From Bog-756 sp963845485 (GTDB lineage Bacteria; Actinomycetota; Acidimicrobiia; Acidimicrobiales; RAAP-2), in the NCBI GenBank assembly GCA_963845485.1, contig CAWJSI010000013.1, positions 62,001 to 126,000 on the forward strand: a DNA stretch of 64,000 nucleotides, read 5' to 3'. The notes below the pieces were generated by a model, which was not told the DNA's origin, did no database searches, and saw only the letters and a list, made by a program, of their open reading frames with translations. The position numbers and the translations under genes were made by a program. Below are positions 1 through 7,323 of this stretch, piece by piece; position 1 is the first letter of the stretch, and every line of letters starts with the position of its first letter.

Positions 1-599
1 CCCAAGCCGTGGTCGCTGAGCACGGCGGTCGTCTCCCCACCGATCTGGAGGGCCTGCTCGCCCTTCCCGGGGTGGGGGCCTACACGGCGCGGGCGGTGCT
101 GGCCTTCGCCTTCGAGCAGGACGTCGGCGTAGTGGACACGAATGTCGGACGGGTGCTGGCTCGTGCCGTGGCCGGTCGACCCGTCGGCACCGCCGAGGCC
201 CAGCGCCTGGTGGACGCCATGGTGCCTCCCGGCCGCGGATGGGGATTCGGCCAGGCCCTCCTCGATCTCGGGGCGGGGACCTGTGTGGCCCGGACGCCGC
301 GGTGTCGTGAGTGCCCTGTCCGGCGGCGCTGCCGGTGGGCCGCCTCCGGCCGGATCGGTCCGGATCCGGCGGTGGGGTCGGCCGGGGTCTCAGTGCCTCA
401 GAGCCGGTTCGACGGCTCGGACCGACAGGGCCGAGGACGGCTGGTCGAAGCCCTCCGACACGGCCCGGTGGCTACCGACGATCTGGCATCGGTGGTGGGT
501 TGGATCAACCAGCCCGAGCGGCTGGAGGCGATGGTGGCGGGGCTCGTGGCCGAGGGGATGGTGGTCCGGAGGGCTGGAGGATCCGTGCACCTGCCGTGA
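1..599 (+). CDS. mutY: A/G-specific adenine glycosylase, C-terminal part (5' end outside window)
   Basis: The reading frame is open from the window edge, so the start lies upstream. MutY removes adenine mispaired with 8-oxoguanine in base-excision repair. Visible are the helix-hairpin-helix LPGVGAYTARA, the catalytic-Asp segment VVDTNVGRVLAR, and the iron-sulfur loop with spacing C-x6-C-x2-C-x5-C (CVARTPRC..C..C). The region after the cluster is only about 90 residues and looks like a small helical or winged domain. The longer NUDIX-like 8-oxoG-reading domain of E. coli MutY is not evident; short C-termini occur in actinobacterial members. Family assignment is firm. Confidence 0.93.
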   Translation, partial: QAVVAEHGGRLPTDLEGLLALPGVGAYTARAVLAFAFEQDVGVVDTNVGRVLARAVAGRPVGTAEAQRLVDAMVPPGRGWGFGQALLDLGAGTCVARTPRCRECPVRRRCRWAASGRIGPDPAVGSAGVSVPQSRFDGSDRQGRGRLVEALRHGPVATDDLASVVGWINQPERLEAMVAGLVAEGMVVRRAGGSVHLP

Positions 600-630
600 G
601 CGGATGCCGGCCGATGTCCCATCGGCTGGC

Positions 631-691
631 TACGGTGTGCCGCGTCAGTTTGGGTGATCGTCCACGCGAGGGCGTGGCGACGGAGGGGAGG
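631..691 (+). promoter_or_regulatory. Putative promoter and leader of the secreted esterase
   Basis: A -10-like TACGGT lies at 631-636. The implied leader of about 50 nt holds a perfect 6-bp hairpin, CCACGC-GAGG-GCGTGG, at 662-677. A strong Shine-Dalgarno (GGAGGGGAGG, 682-691) follows, just before the ATG at 695. The SD is clear; the promoter is inferred. Confidence 0.45.
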
Positions 692-694
692 ATC

Positions 695-2170
695 ATGGGG
701 CAACGATCGCTTCGGTCGCTGTGGATCCTGTCCGCTGGCCTAGCCGCCACGCTGGTGCCGTTGGCCGGCACCGCATCGGCGGCAGCGACGCCGATGCGAA
801 CCTCGGGGAACATGGCGTTGGGCGCCCCCACCTCGGTGCCCGAATCGGTGTTCACGGTGACGGCCCCGGCGGTGGTGGCCACCCCGGCCATTCCCAACGG
901 ACCGGTTTCCCCGACCCGTTACGACCGGGTGGCCGTCCGCCGATTCGGGTCGTCGAGCGCAACTCATGTGCTGGTCCTCGTGCCCGGAACCAACGGAGGG
1001 GCCGGGGACTTCGACATCGTGGCCCCGTACCTCGTCACCCACGTCCCCCATCTCCAGGTGTGGGCCGAGATGCGACGGGAGGGGGCCCTCCAAGACGACT
1101 CCCTCGTGCAGTCCGTACTGGCCGGGAAGGCCACCTACCAACAGGCCTTCGACTACTACCTCGGCTTTCTGTCCGATCCCTCGATCACCGACCACTACCA
1201 ACCCCTCCAGGCGTCGCAGTTCACCTTCGTGCAGCAGTGGGGGATGGCCGTGGCCATGAACGACCTCAATGCGGTGATCCAAAAGGCCAGGAAGGGCGGG
1301 TCACGGACCGTCACGCTCGGTGGACATTCGCTCGGAGGCACCGAAGCTGCCGCCTACGCCGCCTGGGACTTCGCCGGCCGCGGGGGCTACCGGAACCTCA
1401 ACGGTGTCATGTGCATCGACGGCTGTGCCGGGGCGCCGTTCGCCGGCCAGCAGCCGGTGACGACGGCCTCGGCCCAGGCGGCCATCGCCAAGATGGGCAC
1501 GACGGGACCCTGGCTGGATCTGCTGGGTGCGGGTCTCCCGTGGGTGACCGGGGCCTTCAGTCAGGTGGGGGCCCTCGCCGCCCTGGAGGCGCCGAACGCT
1601 CCGTCGCTACTCCAGACCTTCCCGCTCCTGCCCGCTGCTTTCAAGCCGCCCCGGCCGGTCACCAACCAGGCACAGCTGGGCTACGCCTTCGACGCCTCGA
1701 CCTCACCGGCGTCGCTGGCCCTGATCCATGTGCACTCGGGCCATGTTGCCTTGGCCGGCGATCCGGCCGGCTGGGTCAACCTCGGTCTCACCCCGATCCA
1801 GAATGTCGCCGATGTGTTCGCGGAAGCTCCGCTGGCCGCCGCTGACTGGTACTACCCGGAGCGGCTCTCCATCGACGCCGGTGCGGCGGCCACGCTGACC
1901 CAGAGCCCTGTCGCCACCTATCTGGGACTGCGCCTCTTCGACACCGACAAGGTGAACGTGCCGCTCTACGCATTCCAGACGTCGCTCGGTGGCACCGACA
2001 ACGCGGTGGCCAACGGAGCCCGCTACTTCCAGAAGCACTCGTTGATCCCGAGGGTGACCGTGGTCAGCCGGACGTCGACCTACAGCCACCTCGACCCGCT
2101 GCTGGCCGCGCCGTCGAAGAATGCCTTCTTGCGCACGGCGGTCCCGTGGCTGAAGAGGATCGGCGCCTAG
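695..2170 (+). CDS. Secreted alpha/beta-hydrolase (esterase/lipase-like)
   Basis: About 491 residues. The ATG at 695 was chosen because it follows a strong SD and opens a signal peptide (basic start, hydrophobic stretch, ASAAA cleavage region). Upstream in-frame codons belong to the mutY tail region. The body has an alpha/beta-hydrolase strand with LVLVPGTNGG (oxyanion region) and the nucleophile elbow GGHSLGG around residue 215. A His near the C-terminus (TYSHLDPL) could complete the triad. Substrate is unknown; an extracellular lipase or esterase is the best guess. It converges on the next gene 22 bp away. Confidence 0.75.
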   Translation: MGQRSLRSLWILSAGLAATLVPLAGTASAAATPMRTSGNMALGAPTSVPESVFTVTAPAVVATPAIPNGPVSPTRYDRVAVRRFGSSSATHVLVLVPGTNGGAGDFDIVAPYLVTHVPHLQVWAEMRREGALQDDSLVQSVLAGKATYQQAFDYYLGFLSDPSITDHYQPLQASQFTFVQQWGMAVAMNDLNAVIQKARKGGSRTVTLGGHSLGGTEAAAYAAWDFAGRGGYRNLNGVMCIDGCAGAPFAGQQPVTTASAQAAIAKMGTTGPWLDLLGAGLPWVTGAFSQVGALAALEAPNAPSLLQTFPLLPAAFKPPRPVTNQAQLGYAFDASTSPASLALIHVHSGHVALAGDPAGWVNLGLTPIQNVADVFAEAPLAAADWYYPERLSIDAGAAATLTQSPVATYLGLRLFDTDKVNVPLYAFQTSLGGTDNAVANGARYFQKHSLIPRVTVVSRTSTYSHLDPLLAAPSKNAFLRTAVPWLKRIGA

Positions 2171-2192
2171 ACCCGTCCCTCGAATCGGGTTT

Positions 2193-3062
2193 CTAGCTCG
2201 TCACGAACCGGACGATGTGGTCGTTCACCACCTGGGGTCGCTCGACGTGGAGAAAGTGCCCGGCTCCCTCGATGACCTGCAGTTCGGAGTCCGGGGCCAG
2301 GAAGTCGGTGACCGGCCCGATGATGTCGAGGCCCATGCACCCGTCGTCTGCCCCGTGCAGGTAGAGGGTGGGCTGGGGAGCGACGGTGCCGGCGGCTGCT
2401 TGAGCCGCACCGGCGTCGGGATCGTCGGGTGGTCCGGCGAACATGGCGCGGTAGTAGCCGATGGCGGCGCTGAGGCGCTCGGGCGTAGCGAGGGCCTCTT
2501 TGACCCGCGCCGCGTCCCAGGCCCCGTCGAATCCCGGTGACCAGTCGGACCACAGCCGGTCGATGAAGGCGTAGTCGTCGAGGGACACGGCGTACTCGGC
2601 CAGCGGGGTCTGGAAGAAGAACACGTACCAACTCCGGCGGAGTTGGTTGTAGGAGAAGAACCCGTCGGCCATCGAGGCCTGGGGGGCCACGGCCGCGGTC
2701 ACCACCCGCCGCCACCGGTCGGGTTGAGCGGCGACGGCGCCGTAGGTGGCGAAGGCCCCCCAGTCGTGCCCGATGATCACCGCATCGTCCCGACCGCCGA
2801 GTGCCTCGTGCAGCGCACAGGCGTCGAGGGCCAGCGTCCCGGTGTCGTAGCGCCCGTCGGCGGGAACCGCTGAGGGGGCGTAGCCACGAAGAAACGGGGC
2901 CACGGCGTGGAATCCGGCCCCGGCGAGCTCGGGAAGGAGATAGCGCCAGGTGTGGGCGGTGTCGGGGAATCCGTGCAGGCAGAGGGCGAGCGGCCCGTCG
3001 GCCGGGCCGGTCTCGAAGTAGGCGAACTCGGTGCCGTTGGCAGTGATGGTGCGGTGGTCCAT
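2193..3062 (-). CDS. Alpha/beta-hydrolase, epoxide hydrolase/haloalkane dehalogenase-like
   Basis: 289 residues with no signal peptide, so cytoplasmic. HGFPDTAHTW is the HGxP oxyanion motif, and GHDWGA is an elbow with Asp as nucleophile, as in epoxide hydrolases and dehalogenases rather than Ser esterases. A C-terminal GAGHFLHVERP supplies the catalytic His. The cap region is rich in aromatic residues (SWYVFFFQTP). No SD precedes the ATG, but TACCCT lies 7 nt upstream, suggesting a leaderless transcript. Substrate cannot be inferred. Confidence 0.85.
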   Translation of the reverse strand: MDHRTITANGTEFAYFETGPADGPLALCLHGFPDTAHTWRYLLPELAGAGFHAVAPFLRGYAPSAVPADGRYDTGTLALDACALHEALGGRDDAVIIGHDWGAFATYGAVAAQPDRWRRVVTAAVAPQASMADGFFSYNQLRRSWYVFFFQTPLAEYAVSLDDYAFIDRLWSDWSPGFDGAWDAARVKEALATPERLSAAIGYYRAMFAGPPDDPDAGAAQAAAGTVAPQPTLYLHGADDGCMGLDIIGPVTDFLAPDSELQVIEGAGHFLHVERPQVVNDHIVRFVTS

Positions 3063-3069
3063 TCTTCGG

Positions 3070-3075
3070 AGGGTA
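3070..3075 (-). promoter_or_regulatory. -10 element, leaderless promoter of the hydrolase
   Basis: TACCCT on the minus strand ends 7 nt before the ATG at 3062, with no Shine-Dalgarno between. This is the TANNNT-N6/7-start pattern repeated across the window. Confidence 0.5.
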
Positions 3076-3169
3076 GCTCCCGCCCCCGCTGCGGGGCGTG
3101 GGCGAACACGATGGTCCTACCGCCTGCGCGGAGATGGCCGAGCTGCGCCGCCGACTCCGGGTGGCCGAC

Positions 3170-3175
3170 TAGCCT
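3170..3175 (+). promoter_or_regulatory. -10 element upstream of the MBL-fold gene
   Basis: TAGCCT lies 9 nt before the GTG at 3185. No SD is visible, so transcription probably begins at or within a few bases of the start codon. Confidence 0.4.
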
Positions 3176-3184
3176 CGTCCTTCG

Positions 3185-4042
3185 GTGAGGATCACCTACT
3201 TCGGTGTCCGGGGCTCATGCCCGTGCTCGTCCGACCACTACCGACGCTACGGGGGGAACACCTCCTGCGTGTTGGTGGAGGTGCAGGGTGAGCCTCCCCT
3301 GATCATCGATCTGGGGACGGGCCTGCGCGCCCTCGGCAAGCAGTTGGACGCATCGCTGGCCCCCAGTGGGGCGCCGTTGCGGGCCAACGCCCTCCTGTCC
3401 CACCTGCACTACGACCACGTGCTCGGGATCCCCTTCTTCTCGCCCATGCGCCATCCCGACGCCGTCGTAGACGTCTATGGACCCGCTCAGGAAGGGGCGC
3501 TGCTCGCCGACACTCTCGCCTCCATGGTGCGGCCGCCGTTCTTCCCGGTCCACATGGCCGAGTTCGAGGGAACGTTCCGCTTCCACGATCTGGAGGGATC
3601 CGACGAGTTCGCTCTCGGGGCCGTGAAGGTCAAGGTCCGGCCGGTGGCCCACATCGGCCACACCCTCGGATTCCGGCTCGAGGTCGACGGCCAGGTCCTG
3701 GCCTATGTGTCGGACCACCAGGCCCCGGCGGACCTGTGTTCGGTCGAACCGAACATCCTCGAACTCTGCGACGGTGCCGATCTGCTCCTCCACGACGCCC
3801 AGTACACCGAGCCGGAGTTCGCCAAGCTCCCCGGGTGGGGCCACTCGACCTCCGCTTACGCCGTCCTCGTGGCCCGCGAGGCCGGGGTGAAGCGTCTGGC
3901 CCTCTTCCACCACGACCCGGCCCACTCCGACGAGGAGATCGACCGGATGCTCGACGGAGCCCGGAAACTGGCGTCGTCGTCACCGAGCCTCACCGTCGAT
4001 GCCGCTGCTGAAGGCGTGGTCCTCGACCTGGACGAGGGTTGA
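3185..4042 (+). CDS. MBL-fold metallohydrolase (PhnP/phosphodiesterase-like)
   Basis: 285 residues from a GTG start. The N-terminus MRITYFGVRGSCPC and the zinc motif SHLHYDHVLG (HxHxDH, about residue 75) place it in the metallo-beta-lactamase superfamily, near the PhnP / class-III cyclic-nucleotide phosphodiesterase groups. Later ligands are GHTLGF (His), YVSDHQ (Asp) and ALFHHDP (His). The gene stops 3 bp before the flavin reductase-like gene, so the two are probably cotranscribed. Substrate unknown. Confidence 0.85.
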   Translation: MRITYFGVRGSCPCSSDHYRRYGGNTSCVLVEVQGEPPLIIDLGTGLRALGKQLDASLAPSGAPLRANALLSHLHYDHVLGIPFFSPMRHPDAVVDVYGPAQEGALLADTLASMVRPPFFPVHMAEFEGTFRFHDLEGSDEFALGAVKVKVRPVAHIGHTLGFRLEVDGQVLAYVSDHQAPADLCSVEPNILELCDGADLLLHDAQYTEPEFAKLPGWGHSTSAYAVLVAREAGVKRLALFHHDPAHSDEEIDRMLDGARKLASSSPSLTVDAAAEGVVLDLDEG

Positions 4043-4045
4043 ACC

Positions 4046-4543
4046 GTGGCCTTCGACTCCGAGTCGTTCAAGGACGCCATGAGCCGGTTCACCACCGGGG
4101 TGACCATCGTCTCGGGAGTCGAAGACGGCGAGCCGGTCGGCTTCACCTGTCAGAGCTTCGTCTCGCTCTCCATCGACCCGCCCTTCGTGGCCGTGGCCCC
4201 GGCCCGCACCTCGACCAGTTGGCCCCGCATCGCCCGGGCCGGAACGTTCTGTGTGAACGTGCTGGGCGACCACCAAGAGGACCTGTGCCGCGGCTTTGCC
4301 GTCTCAGGGGGTAACAAGTTCGAGGGAGTGGCGTGGCATCCCGCCCCGAAGACCGGTGCACCGGTCATCGAGGGCAGCCTGGCCTGGGTCGACTGTCATG
4401 TCGAGCTCGTCCACGATGCCGGTGACCACGAGCTGATCATCGGGAAGGTCCTGGACCTCGGGACCAACGACGGAGTGCCCTTGCTGTTCTTCCGGAGCAG
4501 GTTCGCTACTCTGGCCCGGCACGCCGGAGACGGGGCGCACTAA
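4046..4543 (+). CDS. Flavin reductase-like FMN-binding protein
   Basis: 165 residues, GTG start. The pattern SRFTTGVTIVSG, then FTCQSFVSLSIDPP and NVLGDHQED, is the split-barrel flavin reductase domain (HpaC/ActVB type). These proteins bind FMN or FAD and reduce it with NAD(P)H for partner monooxygenases, or act as stand-alone reductases. No monooxygenase is adjacent, so the partner is unknown. It sits in a tight operon with the MBL-fold gene. Confidence 0.87.
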   Translation: MAFDSESFKDAMSRFTTGVTIVSGVEDGEPVGFTCQSFVSLSIDPPFVAVAPARTSTSWPRIARAGTFCVNVLGDHQEDLCRGFAVSGGNKFEGVAWHPAPKTGAPVIEGSLAWVDCHVELVHDAGDHELIIGKVLDLGTNDGVPLLFFRSRFATLARHAGDGAH

Positions 4544-4567
4544 CGCCTAGCGGATAAGGACCTACAC

Positions 4568-5119
4568 GTGCCTGACATCAAGGAGTCCGACGTCATCGCC
4601 GATGTGATCGTCGTGGAGCCCGACGCCCACGGTGACCAGCGGGGACGCTTCGTGGAGACCTACCGGCGCAGCTGGTTCCCCCTGGGCCGGGAGATGACCC
4701 AGGCCAACCGTTCGGTGAAACAGGCCGGGGCCATTGTCGGCCTGCACTACCACCTGCACCAGGCGGACTACTGGTACGTGCTGGCCGGCACGGCCCGGGT
4801 CGTCCTCCACGACCTCCGCCAGGGATCGCCGACCGACGGGGCCACCTTGACCATCGACCTCGAGGGGGATCACGATCGGGGCCTGTTCATCCCCCCGGGC
4901 GTGGCCCACGGATTCGCCTCGCTGACCGACCTCACGCTCTGGTATCTGGTGGACGGGTACTACAACCCCGAAGACGAGTTGGGTGTGGCCTGGGACGATC
5001 CGGCCATCGGGGCGGACTGGGGTCTCACCGATCCCGTGCTCTCGGCCCGGGACCTGGCCAATCCCCTTCGGTCCGAGATCCATCCGGGCGTCCAGCCGAG
5101 AGCGGGCCTCCGCACCTGA
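4568..5119 (+). CDS. RmlC-like cupin (dTDP-4-dehydrorhamnose 3,5-epimerase family)
   Basis: 183 residues, GTG start preceded by AAGGA about 8 nt away. RGRFVETYRRSWFP, GLHYHLHQADYWYVL, and the PPGVAHGF cupin strand match RmlC architecture. The canonical GLHYQ loop reads GLHYH here. No rmlA, rmlB or rmlD is adjacent, so true dTDP-rhamnose epimerase activity is not assured; a related sugar 3,5-epimerase is equally possible. Confidence 0.8.
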   Translation: MPDIKESDVIADVIVVEPDAHGDQRGRFVETYRRSWFPLGREMTQANRSVKQAGAIVGLHYHLHQADYWYVLAGTARVVLHDLRQGSPTDGATLTIDLEGDHDRGLFIPPGVAHGFASLTDLTLWYLVDGYYNPEDELGVAWDDPAIGADWGLTDPVLSARDLANPLRSEIHPGVQPRAGLRT

Positions 5120-5169
5120 TCTCCGTGGTCGACGGGTAGCCGTACGACCGGTTCTGACAGACTGCGGCC

Positions 5170-6081
5170 ATGGCAACTGACACGGCACGCCCCCAGGTCA
5201 CCGGGGATCCGGAGACCACCTCATCCACCGGCGCCGCGACCCGTTCGGCGACCTCGGCGGACGAACAGCGGACCGACTCGGCCGAGCTTCCCGTCCCGGC
5301 ACCGACGGGCGACCGACTGGGTGCGCCCGGGACCGGCGTGCTGGTCACCGGGGGCGGATCGGGCATCGGTCGAGAGACGGCCCTCGCCCTCGCCGAAGTG
5401 GGGCGACCGGTCTCGGTCTGGGACGTCGACAGCGCCGGAGCCGAGGAGACCGCCACCCTCTGCCGTGACCGCTACGGGGTGGTGACCGACTGGTCGGTGG
5501 TCGACGTGGCCGACACGGAGGCGGTCGGTGGGGCCGTACCCGAGGTGGAGGCCGCCCTTGGGTCCCTCGGTGGATTCGTCCATGCGGCCGGGGTGTCGGG
5601 CGCCATGCCGGTCGACCTCATCGAGGACGAGCTCTGGGACCTGACGCTCAACGTCAACCTGCGGGCCGGAGTGATGATCTCCCGCCAACTCATCGAGCCG
5701 TTCCGGCGGGCCGGGCCAGGCTCGGCGGTGGTGTTCATCTCGTCCATCGAGGGCCTGTTCGGCAGCCTGTTCCTCACCGCCTACTGTGCCTCGAAGGGCG
5801 GGGTCCTGGGCGTGATGCGCTCCATCGCTCAGCGCTTCGCCTCGGAGGGGTTCCGAGTCAACGCCGTGTGCCCGGGGGCCGTCGCCACCCCCATGCTTGC
5901 TCCGGCCTTCGAGCTTCCCGGATTTCGCCAGCAGTTGGAGGAGCGCACCCCCCTCCAGCGGGTGTCGACCCCCGACGAGATCGCCCGGCCCATCCGCTTT
6001 CTGCTCTCCGACGAGGCCTCCTTCATCACCGGGGCCCACCTCACCGTCGATGGGGGACTCACGGCCGTTACTGCCATCTGA
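5170..6081 (+). CDS. Short-chain dehydrogenase/reductase with N-terminal extension
   Basis: 303 residues. The first ~55 residues are Thr/Ser/Ala-rich and not part of the fold. A classical SDR follows: TGGGSGIG nucleotide motif near residue 60, HAAGVSG, catalytic Ser in FISSIEG, and YCASK as YxxxK. The end ITGAHLTVDGG is typical of FabG-like enzymes. CAGACT lies 6 nt before the ATG without an SD. Substrate unknown. Confidence 0.87.
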   Translation: MATDTARPQVTGDPETTSSTGAATRSATSADEQRTDSAELPVPAPTGDRLGAPGTGVLVTGGGSGIGRETALALAEVGRPVSVWDVDSAGAEETATLCRDRYGVVTDWSVVDVADTEAVGGAVPEVEAALGSLGGFVHAAGVSGAMPVDLIEDELWDLTLNVNLRAGVMISRQLIEPFRRAGPGSAVVFISSIEGLFGSLFLTAYCASKGGVLGVMRSIAQRFASEGFRVNAVCPGAVATPMLAPAFELPGFRQQLEERTPLQRVSTPDEIARPIRFLLSDEASFITGAHLTVDGGLTAVTAI

Positions 6082-6219
6082 CCACGGAGAATCGTCCCAG
6101 ATGATGGGTCTATCTCCTGGAGGCGTGATGGGGCGGGGACAAGGGAGAGGAGCCGTGCCGGGGTGCTCCGGGCGGGCCTCGCCTCCCACGGCCGACCCGA
6201 GTCGGGTTGAATAGTCGGG

Positions 6220-7323
6220 ATGTGGATCGCCCTCGCCGTCGTGGCCCTGATCGTGGTGGGCGCGGTGGTCGTGGTGGTGTTCCGCCGTCCTGAGGGCGAC
6301 GACATCGATTCGGTGAGGAGCTACCACACGGCCCTCGGGACCTTGGAGCACCTCTCCGAACGCTCGGCGGGCACCTCGGTCTCGGTGGTGGAGCGTGAGG
6401 ACAAGCCGAGGGTGGAACCCGGGGTGCCCCGCTCGTACCAGAGGCGTCAGGAGTCAGTCGGCCTCGCCCGGGGGTCGACCGGCACCTCGATGGGCGTCGG
6501 TACGGGGCGGTCCGTGCCCCCGGTCCCCGTGCGGGGGAACGACGAGTTTCCCGACCCCGAGACGCCACTGATCTTCGACGATTCGCGTCCCCGCGACCGG
6601 GTGCGGTTTGACGGCTCGGGCGAACCCGTCCCGGCGTCGAGGACCGACCGGGCCCAGCGTCACGCCCTCGACTCGATGAACCACCGGCCCCGTCGCACCA
6701 TGACCGTGATGATCGTGGTGGCCGCCGTGGTCCTCTTCGGGGTGTTGGCCTACGTGGGGTCCAAGCGCTCGTCCCCCAGCCACACCCACGCCGCCTCGGC
6801 CACGTCGACCACGGCCACGCCGACCACCGTCCGTGCGGCAGGACCGTCCACCACCACAGCCAGGAGCGGAGCCGGCGGATCGGCCAGGACCAAGGCCAAG
6901 GCCAAGCCGGCGGCCAAGCCCCCGCCCACCACCCAGCCGAGCCAGGTGGTGGCGCTCACCTCCACGTCAACCGCGGCCACCTATCCGGTGACCAACAGCA
7001 ACTACAAGGTGACCGTGACCGGCACCGGGACCTGCTGGGTGGCGGTGACCAGCGCCTCGTCCAACACCACCTTGTGGGCCGGCGAGGTGCAGGCGGGAGC
7101 CGTTCAGGTGGTCCCGGCGAGTGGGACGGTCGAGGTCCAGCTCGGAACCCCCGACGTGACCCTGGCCATCGACCAGGTCCCGGTGGTCCTTCCCTCCCCG
7201 GTTCGCGCCCCGTTCGTTGCCACCTTCCAGCCCACAGCGGCGGCCCTGGCCGCCAGCCCGCCGACCACGACGACGACTACGTCGGCCGCCACCTCGTCTA
7301 CGAGTTCGACGACCCCGCCGTGA
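6220..7323 (+). CDS. Two-TM membrane protein with RodZ C-terminal (DUF4115)-like domain
   Basis: 367 residues. A hydrophobic segment (residues 2-23) is followed by a charged region, a second TM at about 160-185, a Thr/Ala/Lys-rich linker, and a C-terminal beta domain (SNYKVTVTGTGTCWVAV..LWAGEV..GTVEVQLGTPDVTLAID). That domain resembles the DUF4115 module at the end of RodZ, placed outside the membrane. The cytoplasmic HTH of RodZ is absent. A Thr-rich tail ends the protein. The 3' end overlaps the convergent peptidase gene by 26 bp. Role is probably envelope or cell shape; inference only. Confidence 0.65.
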   Translation: MWIALAVVALIVVGAVVVVVFRRPEGDDIDSVRSYHTALGTLEHLSERSAGTSVSVVEREDKPRVEPGVPRSYQRRQESVGLARGSTGTSMGVGTGRSVPPVPVRGNDEFPDPETPLIFDDSRPRDRVRFDGSGEPVPASRTDRAQRHALDSMNHRPRRTMTVMIVVAAVVLFGVLAYVGSKRSSPSHTHAASATSTTATPTTVRAAGPSTTTARSGAGGSARTKAKAKPAAKPPPTTQPSQVVALTSTSTAATYPVTNSNYKVTVTGTGTCWVAVTSASSNTTLWAGEVQAGAVQVVPASGTVEVQLGTPDVTLAIDQVPVVLPSPVRAPFVATFQPTAAALAASPPTTTTTTSAATSSTSSTTPP

